64,000 nt of DNA from the NCBI GenBank assembly GCA_944322935.1, contig CALUQO010000003.1, positions 1 through 64,000 on the forward strand. Direction: 5' to 3'. Positions 18,667 to 26,069 of the stretch are shown here, piece by piece; positions within the stretch are counted from its first letter, which is position 1; each line of letters begins with the position of its first letter. Made by a program: the position numbers and the translations under genes. The stretch comes from Candidatus Gastranaerophilales bacterium. GTDB lineage: Bacteria; Cyanobacteriota; Vampirovibrionia; Gastranaerophilales; Gastranaerophilaceae. Under the pieces are notes generated by a model, which was given only the letters and a program-made list of their open reading frames with translations, made no database searches and was not told the origin of the DNA.

Positions 18667-19171
18667 AACTTTTTCCTCTGTGACAAGTGTAATATATAGA
18701 GTGGTAAAAAATCAAGGGGATGAGTTGTAGAGCAGCAAGGGAGACTTTAGTCTACCGTTACGTCATCAACAAAATCAGAGATTTCGACCTGCCACTTGTT
18801 GGGGGACGGTTCAGTTCAACCCCTCGCCTCTTGCGGGAGAGGGTTGAATTTCAAGTTGAGCTGTTGCGAAACTTAGAAATTCGCTTGAGTGGAGGGTCGG
18901 TTGGACAGGTATGCCAAACCGACACTCCGTCATTGCTTTTGACGTTCTCAATCAAGGCTCTTCCCAATTAACAATTTTTTGGGGGATGGAGTAACTTTGC
19001 TTTATTTCTTACCCGTTCTTTGACTCAAAAACCGGAATTTTTTAAACAAAATCACGTTTTGTTATTAAATTAACATTTGTAAATTTAATTTCTTAAAAAC
19101 AATAATAAAACTTCTGTTTGTTATTTACTGTTTATGTGGTCAGTTTTTTTATTTAGGAAGAGAGGTTATCA
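18667..19171. other. Intergenic stretch with imperfect inverted repeats
   Basis: No convincing gene; an 83-codon frame at 18720-18971 lacks an RBS and overlaps the repeats. Two hairpins are visible: TCAACCC/GGGTTGA around 18808-18846, enclosing a GC-rich loop, and GTCGGTTGG/CCAAACCGAC around 18896-18922. The remainder up to 19140 is AT-rich and probably holds the promoter of the gene at 19172. Confidence 0.5.
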
Positions 19172-19780
19172 ATGAAAATCAATGCAATTTCTGCAGGCAA
19201 TCACAGAGCCGTGTCTTTTAACGGTACGTGGACCAAACGGGAAATCTATAACGCTGCTGATTACCATGTTTATGACAAAAAAGAATATACCCCGGACAAA
19301 GATGAAACACCTGAAAAAATCTCGATTGCCTGGCTGAAAGAGACCGGTGCTCTGCCTATTGACTGGATAAAGAAGGTTAACCCGTTTAATCAGGTTGAAG
19401 AATCAAGGAACGGTGCCCCCGTTAAGACTGAATACTCTATAAAAGGGCATAAATTTATGCCTCTGGATATTATAAAAGCATCTGTTGAAATGAAAATAGA
19501 CAGAGCAAAAGCATCGGGCCGCACCTACATGGAAGAGTTGATAGACCTTGCTAATATTGCATTGATGGAATCTGATAAGGACAGCGCAAAAGCATATGAA
19601 AAAGAAATGGTCGACCAGTATAAACGGGAAAGTAGCCCGAGAAGCAAGGACGGAACAGCATACCTGATGAACGAATATAAAGAAAACTGGGGAAAAGCCA
19701 TACGTACACTTGATAAGTATGTTCCGGGCGCTGATCTTTATCAGGACTCAGACGAAATGGTTAAGAAATACCAAAAATAA
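19172..19780 (+). CDS. Unknown protein with N-terminal MKIN..IS / VSFNG signature
   Basis: A 202-residue soluble-looking protein with no recognised family. It starts MKINAIS and has V-S-F-N-G at residues 14-18: the clearest short form of the two-box signature discussed in the findings. The remainder is rich in charged helices (DIIKASVEMKIDRAKASGRTYMEEL; DSAKAYEKEMVDQYKRE). There is no hydrophobic segment. GAAGAGAGG precedes the ATG at good spacing, and a strong terminator follows. It is monocistronic. Confidence 0.65.
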   Translation: MKINAISAGNHRAVSFNGTWTKREIYNAADYHVYDKKEYTPDKDETPEKISIAWLKETGALPIDWIKKVNPFNQVEESRNGAPVKTEYSIKGHKFMPLDIIKASVEMKIDRAKASGRTYMEELIDLANIALMESDKDSAKAYEKEMVDQYKRESSPRSKDGTAYLMNEYKENWGKAIRTLDKYVPGADLYQDSDEMVKKYQK

Positions 19781-19815
19781 TGTAATTTTTGTATTTTTTC
19801 AATAACTTTTGTGCA

Positions 19816-19850
19816 AAATAGAGACAGACTGAAATCTGCCTCTATTTTTT
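19816..19850 (+). terminator. Intrinsic terminator
   Basis: Stem ATAGAGACAGA / TCTGCCTCTAT with one mismatch and a short loop, followed by TTTTTT. It ends the gene at 19172-19780. Confidence 0.85.
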
Positions 19851-20127
19851 CATTATTTCTAATTTAATAAGGGCAAAGCTTTGGATGAACAATAAAAATC
19901 TTGATACATTAAAACATTTAGCCGCCATTCTCCTTACAAATACCCACTGCCGGGCACACTTATAAAATTTAATCTGCCGTTAACGCACATGTCGGCCATA
20001 ACTTGAAATTTATCTCCTACAAAAGGTGTAGTTTTTGTGTTTTTTATTCAACTTTTTAAAAATTTGCCCGTTATTTTAAATGTGAGCGTTATTTTTACAC
20101 AGAGAATATACGGATAAACAAAAGCCT
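19851..20127. other. Region upstream of the dnaA operon
   Basis: About 280 bp of AT-rich non-coding DNA lies before the small gene preceding dnaA. One match to a relaxed DnaA box (TTTTACACA) is at 20093-20101. A second, inverted one (TGTGCAAAA) lies just upstream at 19810-19818. There is no cluster of boxes with an AT-rich unwinding element, so an origin here is not supported. Confidence 0.35.
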
Positions 20128-20487
20128 ATGACAGAATCTTTGTACGGACAAGAAGTTTTTTTTAAAGTCGGCAACTACAACTCGAATGTGTTTGAAGCCA
20201 TTAAGGAAACAAAAGATTATATCTCAAACAACGATTGTCCGTTTTTGAGCATTGATATATCCGGTTTGAATGTAATAGACGCACTCAAGGTATGTGTATT
20301 GGCTTCCACTTTCCATTTTGCCAAATATTGCACGGGCAGGATAAAATGGTTTGTTAAAGACAGACAAATCAAAGACCAAATAGAGCTGTTAAAACTTGAC
20401 AATGTGGAAATAGAAATAAAACAAACCAAAAGAAATTACGCGGATTTTGGCGAAATACCGTTAAGAAACTTAAGACTTTGTCATTAA
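20128..20487 (+). CDS. Small unknown protein upstream of dnaA, possibly STAS-like
   Basis: A 119-residue protein. Alternating strands and helices (FLSIDISGLNVIDALKVCVLAS, then GRIKWFVKD and VEIEI) look like a STAS-type alpha/beta fold, with a strand-loop around SIDISGLN. This is a shape impression rather than a firm family match. It lies 38 nt before dnaA on the same strand, probably in the same transcript. Without a known partner its role is unknown. It lacks any membrane helix or signal peptide. Confidence 0.6.
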   Translation: MTESLYGQEVFFKVGNYNSNVFEAIKETKDYISNNDCPFLSIDISGLNVIDALKVCVLASTFHFAKYCTGRIKWFVKDRQIKDQIELLKLDNVEIEIKQTKRNYADFGEIPLRNLRLCH

Positions 20488-20525
20488 ATTTAGATTTCAC
20501 ATTATTTTGATGTAAAATTAAATGT

Positions 20526-21908
20526 ATGAGTCAGGAAAATATTATTGAAGTTTGGAATGCAGTGTTGAACATTTTGGAGAAACAAATCTCCGAATCTACT
20601 TTCACGACCTGGATTTTACCGTTAGAACCTCAATACTTTGATGACAACTGTTTTGTTATTCATACGGGGCAGGCTTTTGCCGTAAATCTTTTAAGAGGCA
20701 ATCATTACAACCAAATCGCTTCGGCTGTTAAAACGGTTTTAAACAAAGAGTTGGAAATAAAAATTATTTTTGATGAAGAACTTCAAAAGAAAATAGAAAA
20801 AAAATCAAAAGCACGTGCTGCAGCCGCACAGCAACAGGAACAAACAGCAAAGCCCAAATATGACAGTCTTACTCAGATGCAGTCATCAAACTTAAATTTA
20901 AAATACAAATTTGAAAATTTTGTAGTCGGTTCCAACAACAAACTTGCCTATGTTGCAGCGCAGACAGTTGCACAAAAACCGGGAGAAAAATACAATCCTT
21001 TGTACATATACGGCGGCCCCGGATTGGGCAAAACCCATATAATGCAGGCTATCGGGCATTATATAATCAAAAACACCCCCGAGTTAAAAGTTCTTTTCAT
21101 AACTGCCGAAGAATTTGTTAACGATGTTGTTAACGCTCTTGCCAGAGGTGATGAAAAAACCAAAAACATGAACAAGTTCCGCAAAAAGTACAGAGAAGTG
21201 GATGTACTGTTGATTGATGACATACAGCTTATTGCCGGCAAAACAAGAACTGAAGAAGAAGTTTTTAATACCTTCAACACGCTGCATGGCGCAGGCAAAC
21301 AGATTGTGCTGACTTCTGACAGAACCCCTAAAGAGATTCCGTCCCTTTCCGACAGGCTTATCAGCCGTTTTGAATGGGGGTTAATGGCGGATATTCAGCC
21401 GCCGGATATTGAGACAAGGATGGCTATTTTATCTAATCTTGCAAGGGATTCCAATATAGAAGTGCCTAACAATATTATTGAATTTCTTGCAACGGTATAT
21501 GAAAACAACATAAGAGAACTTGAGGGTGCATTTAACCGTGTTACGGCATATGCCAGCATTAACGAAACTCCGTTGACTGTTGAGAATGTCAAAAAGATTA
21601 TAAATTATGAAGAAAAAGCAAACGTATTTTCATTTGACGGCATAGTGAATGAGGTGGCGGCATATTATAATGTGTCACCCAAGGATATAAAGGGCTCCGG
21701 CCGCAGCGCAAAAATTGCGGAAGCAAGACAAATTGCCATTTATCTTTGCCGTGAGTTGACAAAACAGAGCCTGCCCGCAATCGGTAATTTTTTTGATAAA
21801 AAACATACAACTATTTTATATTCTTACGACAAGGTTAAAAATGAGTTAAACACAAATTATTCGCTTTCCCACAGCGTGGAAACAATACAAAAGCTGCTGA
21901 ATAAGTGA
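20526..21908 (+). CDS. dnaA: Chromosomal replication initiator DnaA
   Basis: A 460-residue initiator of chromosome replication. Domain I spans ~1-85. A Gln/Ala-rich linker (RAAAAQQQEQ) is domain II. The AAA+ domain III has Walker A GGPGLGKTH, Walker B VLLIDDIQ and an arginine-finger region DRLISRFEWG. Domain IV has the DnaA-box-binding helix-turn-helix and signature (AEARQIAIYLCRELTKQSLPAIG, with DKKHTTILYSY). It ends with TGA, which shows UGA is a normal stop here. gyrB, dnaN and recF are not adjacent. Confidence 0.98.
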   Translation: MSQENIIEVWNAVLNILEKQISESTFTTWILPLEPQYFDDNCFVIHTGQAFAVNLLRGNHYNQIASAVKTVLNKELEIKIIFDEELQKKIEKKSKARAAAAQQQEQTAKPKYDSLTQMQSSNLNLKYKFENFVVGSNNKLAYVAAQTVAQKPGEKYNPLYIYGGPGLGKTHIMQAIGHYIIKNTPELKVLFITAEEFVNDVVNALARGDEKTKNMNKFRKKYREVDVLLIDDIQLIAGKTRTEEEVFNTFNTLHGAGKQIVLTSDRTPKEIPSLSDRLISRFEWGLMADIQPPDIETRMAILSNLARDSNIEVPNNIIEFLATVYENNIRELEGAFNRVTAYASINETPLTVENVKKIINYEEKANVFSFDGIVNEVAAYYNVSPKDIKGSGRSAKIAEARQIAIYLCRELTKQSLPAIGNFFDKKHTTILYSYDKVKNELNTNYSLSHSVETIQKLLNK

Positions 21909-21949
21909 ATTGCAGGAACGTCATCCGCAATAGCTTAAGGAGATTTTAT

Positions 21950-22906
21950 ATGAATACAATTAAAATTCTTGCACTGGTTTTAACCGTGTTGTTTATTAGT
22001 ATTACAACGGTATTTGCAAAAGAGGGAAAAAATATGAATAATACCAAAACAATAAGACTAATTTATCCGCAATGGCAGGGCGGAAATATTACACGGTTGA
22101 TTCCTGAGTTAAGTCCTGAGGACGCCTCAAGAGGCTATTTTTTAGGCGCAAATTTGCTAAACTATCTTGCACCCGAAACAAAAAATAAAACTTTGACAGT
22201 TCCGATTACTCAAAACATAAACAGAACCGAAGAAAAAGGAATCCTTGGATATAAAGAAATCGCTGAGCAGACAAAATCAGCTCTTGAGATTCTTGAAAAA
22301 GAAAATCCCGACAGAATCCTCACCCTCGGCGGAGAGTGCTCGGCAAGCGTTGTGCCGTTTACTTATCTTGCAAAAAAGTATAACAACGATGTGGCAATGG
22401 TTTGGATAGATGCTCACCCCGATATTACTCTGCCTCAGGACAAAACCTACAACGGTTACCACGCAATGGCAGCCGCAGCCGTTATGGGCAAATGGCAAGA
22501 CGGCATAACCGAGCAGCTTCCCTCAAAAATAAATGCGGACAAAATTCTTTTTGTAGGCTTAAGAGATTGGGAAAGACAACAGATAAAAGACCGCCAGAGT
22601 GAATACGGCATAAAACATTTGTCTGTTGAAGAGACAAAAAACGACAGCACAAAAGTGCTTGAATGGCTGAAATCCACGGGAGCAAAACATGTTGTAATCC
22701 ACTTTGACATGGACGTTTTAGACCCGAACGAAATTATTGCCGCCGTAGGAGTTGTCCCTGACGGAATGAAAATCAATGAGGTTACACGAGTTATCAACGA
22801 TATTGCAAAAGAGTATGATATAGTCGGCTTGACGGTAGCAGAGCCGATGCCGAGAACTGCAATAAAGCTCAAAAACATGCTGCAGCAGCTGCCTATGACG
22901 GAGTAG
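21950..22906 (+). CDS. Exported arginase/agmatinase-family ureohydrolase
   Basis: A 318-residue binuclear-Mn ureohydrolase family member. Metal-ligand motifs are GGECS (the usual His of GGDHS is Cys, a known variant), WIDAHPD and HFDMDVLDP. Residues 1-23 form a signal peptide (MNTIKILALVLTVLFISITTVFA), so the mature protein would be periplasmic, which is unusual for this family. A second ATG at 22034, just after the signal peptide and preceded by GAGGG, could give a cytosolic form. The substrate (arginine, agmatine, formiminoglutamate or other) is not clear. AAGGAG precedes the main start, 41 nt after dnaA. Confidence 0.82.
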   Translation: MNTIKILALVLTVLFISITTVFAKEGKNMNNTKTIRLIYPQWQGGNITRLIPELSPEDASRGYFLGANLLNYLAPETKNKTLTVPITQNINRTEEKGILGYKEIAEQTKSALEILEKENPDRILTLGGECSASVVPFTYLAKKYNNDVAMVWIDAHPDITLPQDKTYNGYHAMAAAAVMGKWQDGITEQLPSKINADKILFVGLRDWERQQIKDRQSEYGIKHLSVEETKNDSTKVLEWLKSTGAKHVVIHFDMDVLDPNEIIAAVGVVPDGMKINEVTRVINDIAKEYDIVGLTVAEPMPRTAIKLKNMLQQLPMTE

Positions 22907-22951
22907 AAAAACAAAATACAGTAACATTAATTTTTATAATATAATCAAAAC

Positions 22952-23755
22952 ATGAAACGGGTATATGAAAAAGAAAATATAATACTATTTCAAGGCGATT
23001 GTATTGACATTTTAAATAAAGCGACTCCAGAATCGGTGGATATGATTTTTGCTGATCCGCCTTATATGTTATCCAATGGCGGGATTACCTGCCAGGCGGG
23101 AAAAGTTGTATCCGTGAACAAGGGTAAATGGGATGAAAGCCAAGGACTTGAAGAAGATTTCAAATTTCATCAAAAATGGATTAATGCCTGTAAAAGAGTT
23201 TTAAAACCTAACGGAACAATATGGATTTCAGGCACTTACCATTCGATTTATGCGTGTGGATTTGCTTTACAGAAAGCAGGTTTTAAAATTCTAAATGACA
23301 TTTGTTGGTTTAAGCCTAATGCATCTCCTAATATGAGTTGTAGATATTTTACGGCAAGTCATGAGACTTTATTATGGGCAAGGAAAGACCCAAAAGGCAA
23401 GCATACCTTTAATTATGAAGCAATGAAAAATGGTGATTGGGGTGATGATGAACTTAAAAAGCCAAATAAACAAATGCGTTCGGTTTGGCAAATAGATACT
23501 CCTAAACCTTCAGAAAAAGAATTCGGCAAGCACCCGACCCAGAAACCTTTAGAATTGTTAAAACGTATAATCCTTGCCTCGACTAATAAATGCGATTTAA
23601 TTCTCGACCCATTCACAGGAAGTTCAACAACTGGTATAATGGCATTGGAGTTAGGCAGGAAATTTATTGGAATAGACTTAGAAAAAGAGTATTTAGACCT
23701 TTCTGTTAAAAGGTTTGAACAAGCATTTGCAAAGAAAGAAAACGTATGGCAGTAG
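22952..23755 (+). CDS. dpnA: DpnA-like adenine-N6 methyltransferase (M2 of DpnII-type system)
   Basis: A 267-residue beta-class adenine methyltransferase. The order is catalytic motif DPPYMLSNGG (near residue 31), WISGTYHSIY, KHPTQKP, then the SAM motif DPFTGSSTTG near the C-terminus. It closely resembles DpnA of the pneumococcal DpnII system, which methylates GATC and also single-stranded DNA, protecting incoming DNA. It overlaps the next methyltransferase by 10 nt. No strong RBS is visible. GATC specificity is inferred from the family and the neighbouring endonuclease. Confidence 0.92.
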   Translation: MKRVYEKENIILFQGDCIDILNKATPESVDMIFADPPYMLSNGGITCQAGKVVSVNKGKWDESQGLEEDFKFHQKWINACKRVLKPNGTIWISGTYHSIYACGFALQKAGFKILNDICWFKPNASPNMSCRYFTASHETLLWARKDPKGKHTFNYEAMKNGDWGDDELKKPNKQMRSVWQIDTPKPSEKEFGKHPTQKPLELLKRIILASTNKCDLILDPFTGSSTTGIMALELGRKFIGIDLEKEYLDLSVKRFEQAFAKKENVWQ

Positions 23756-24585
23756 TTTTAGAACAGTTGAAAAATGAGACATATCCGATTGTTAAATGGG
23801 TTGGTGGCAAGCGTCAGCTTATGTTTGAATTAATTAAAAACATGCCAAAATCTTATAACCGCTATTTTGAACCTTTCATTGGCGGCGGAGCATTGTTTTT
23901 TGAACTACAACCCGAAAATGCTTATATTTCTGATATGAATGAAGAGTTGATTAATCTTTATTCAGTTGTTCGCGATAACGTTTATGAACTTATTGAGGAC
24001 TTGGGCAAACATGAAGTTTCAAAAGAATATTTTTTAGAAATTCGTAATATTGATAGATCTGAAAAATATGCAGAATTGTCAAGTATTGATAGAGCAAGCC
24101 GATTTATTTATTTGAATAGAACCTGTTTTAACGGTATGTATAGAGTGAACTCTCAAGGACAATTCAATGTTCCATTTGGGCATTACAAAAATCCTCGTAT
24201 CATTGATGAAAACAACCTTTTGAATTGTTCAAAACTTTTAAAAAAGACAGAAATTAAGTGTGCGGATTTTTCAGAAATCTTAACTAAAGTTCAAAAGGAT
24301 GACTTTGTTTATTTTGACCCACCTTATGTTCCTTTGAACGAAACTTCAAGTTTTACTTCTTACACAAAAGACGGGTTTGACATTGATATGCAGTTTAAGT
24401 TAAGAAACGTTTGCGATGAATTGGATTCAATGGGTGTTAAATTTATGCTTTCAAATTCGGATACAAAATTAGTAAACGAATTATATGCAAATTATGAAAT
24501 AAAAAAGGTTTTCGCTTCACGCCAAATCAATGCAAATGCAGACGGCAGAGGCAAAATTACAGAAGTTTTAGTGAGGAATTTTTAA
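23746..24585 (+). CDS. dpnM: DpnM/Dam-type GATC adenine methyltransferase
   Basis: A 279-residue alpha-class (D12) adenine-N6 methyltransferase. The N-terminal KWVGGKRQL and FEPFIGGGALFF form the SAM site. The target-recognition region follows. Catalytic FDPPYVP is near residue 191 and a conserved FMLSNSD near 243. It is the main protective GATC methylase of the restriction system. Its stop overlaps, by 4 nt, the end of an antisense gene at 24582-25112 that separates it from the endonuclease. Confidence 0.94.
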   Translation: MAVVLEQLKNETYPIVKWVGGKRQLMFELIKNMPKSYNRYFEPFIGGGALFFELQPENAYISDMNEELINLYSVVRDNVYELIEDLGKHEVSKEYFLEIRNIDRSEKYAELSSIDRASRFIYLNRTCFNGMYRVNSQGQFNVPFGHYKNPRIIDENNLLNCSKLLKKTEIKCADFSEILTKVQKDDFVYFDPPYVPLNETSSFTSYTKDGFDIDMQFKLRNVCDELDSMGVKFMLSNSDTKLVNELYANYEIKKVFASRQINANADGRGKITEVLVRNF

Positions 24586-25112
24586 GGTTTTGGTAAGCTA
24601 TTCATCAACATTTTCCTGCCCGAATTATTCCAATAGGTTACATCTTGTTCTATAAATAACCATTTTAAAATCTTTAAAATAAGTTCCGTATCATAACCAT
24701 TTTTGAATTCTGGTAAATTTGTAAATTCATTTGTTTCACAATTATATATTTTGAATATTAAATCATATAATTTATTATAGTTTTTAGGAGATTCTAATTT
24801 CTTTATCTTAAGATCGGCTTCAATGTTATGATGGGCTGGAGATTTTAAGCGTCTTTTCCCTGAACGTGAAAGAAAATATTCACCTTGAACATTAATAATA
24901 AAATCCATGCCATTATTTCTTCCAGCGGGTCTAGTTATATATATCTTATTTCCATTATTTAGTTCTTCAACATAATAAGTATATTTTGAAGCTAGATCTC
25001 CAGTTCCATTTCCTGGTTCTTCCTCTAAAAATTTGGTTATTAATAATGTTCTAATCTTTTTACGACCAAGTGAATTATTCAATTCAAAAGATATTGGTTC
25101 GTGTTTTGACAT
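24582..25112 (-). CDS. Unknown protein encoded antisense inside the DpnII locus
   Basis: A 176-residue product that I do not recognise. ATG 25112 is preferred over an upstream TTG (25136) because AAGGAAGATGGA precedes it. The sequence is mixed and charged, with an early RKKIRTLLITKFLEEE helix, a YTYYVEELNNGNKIYITRP beta-like stretch, and an aromatic C-terminal helix (LKWLFIEQDVTYWNNSGRK). It runs opposite to the methylases, overlaps dpnM at its 3' end, and shares a 67-bp divergent promoter region with the endonuclease. That placement suggests a control protein, an accessory nuclease subunit or a second specificity component. None of these is shown. Confidence 0.7.
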   Translation of the reverse strand: MSKHEPISFELNNSLGRKKIRTLLITKFLEEEPGNGTGDLASKYTYYVEELNNGNKIYITRPAGRNNGMDFIINVQGEYFLSRSGKRRLKSPAHHNIEADLKIKKLESPKNYNKLYDLIFKIYNCETNEFTNLPEFKNGYDTELILKILKWLFIEQDVTYWNNSGRKMLMNSLPKP

Positions 25113-25179
25113 ATTTTTTCCATCTTCCTTACCCAATTTGCATACTCATGCTATCATAAAAATATACAGGAGAATATGC

Positions 25180-26037
25180 ATGAAAAGAGATTTTAAGGAA
25201 TGGCTATCTACATTTAGACCTTGTATTGCGGATTATTGTTACTACGTAGATTTTGATAAGGTGACAAAAAATGTTGATGATATTAAAGTTGAGTTAAATA
25301 TTTTAAATAGTTTAGTTGGTTCAAAAAATATTGAAAAAGATTTTGAAGACATCATCACAAAGTATCCTGAAACTCTAAAATGTATTCCATTGCTCTTGGC
25401 TGTTCGTTCTAACGAGATTTCTGTTACTGATGCTGATGGCGAATACAATTTCTCATTTAGAAAACAAAACTATAGCATAGATGATTATAAAATGTTTATG
25501 AGAAAAACTAAGTTGTTTGATTTGTTAGAAAATCATATAGTAAGCAGTTTAGTTGACTATGCGACAGGTGTCGAAACAGGATTAGACAGTAACGGTCGTA
25601 AAAATCGTGGCGGACATTTGATGGAAAATCTTGTTGAAGATTATATTCAAAAAGCCGGATTCGTTAAGGGGCAAAACTATTTTAAAGAAATGTATATCCA
25701 CGAAATCGAACAAAAGTGGAATGTAAATTTATCTGCAATTTCTAATCAGGGCAAAATGGAAAAACGTTTTGATTTTGTGATTAAAACAGACAATCAAATT
25801 TACGTTATAGAAACAAATTTCTATTCAAGCGGCGGTTCAAAACTTAATGAAACAGCTAGAAGTTATAAAACACTTGCTCAAGAAATTGCAACAATAGATG
25901 GAGTAACGTTTATTTGGTTTACTGACGGCTGTGGTTGGAACAGTGCAAAGCATAATTTAGAAGAAACTTTTGATGTGTTAAAAGAGCTATATAACATTAA
26001 CGATTTGGAAAATGGTATTATAAAAACTTTAAAATAA
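25180..26037 (+). CDS. dpnII: DpnII-type restriction endonuclease (GATC)
   Basis: A 285-residue type II restriction enzyme, close to the length of DpnII. It would cut unmethylated GATC. A GRKNRGGHLMENLVEDY segment (around 137-153) and a nuclease core RFDFVIKTDNQIYVIETNFY (D..ExN/K-type PD-(D/E)xK site, around 202-220) are visible. CAGGAG precedes ATG 25180. It is transcribed divergently from the unknown antisense gene and follows both methylases, so the methylases and the nuclease have separate promoters, useful for establishing protection before cutting. Confidence 0.92.
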   Translation: MKRDFKEWLSTFRPCIADYCYYVDFDKVTKNVDDIKVELNILNSLVGSKNIEKDFEDIITKYPETLKCIPLLLAVRSNEISVTDADGEYNFSFRKQNYSIDDYKMFMRKTKLFDLLENHIVSSLVDYATGVETGLDSNGRKNRGGHLMENLVEDYIQKAGFVKGQNYFKEMYIHEIEQKWNVNLSAISNQGKMEKRFDFVIKTDNQIYVIETNFYSSGGSKLNETARSYKTLAQEIATIDGVTFIWFTDGCGWNSAKHNLEETFDVLKELYNINDLENGIIKTLK

Positions 26038-26069
26038 ATTTGTTATTTGATAATATATAAACCGACACC

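Noticed and set aside
18720-18971. An 83-codon open frame
   Set aside because: No RBS, and it overlaps inverted repeats with atypical residue composition.
19781-20127. Replication origin upstream of dnaA
   Set aside because: Only two relaxed DnaA-box matches and no cluster or unwinding element are seen.
22456-22914. Long minus-strand frames opposite the arginase-family gene
   Set aside because: Shadow frames of a gene with clear catalytic motifs.
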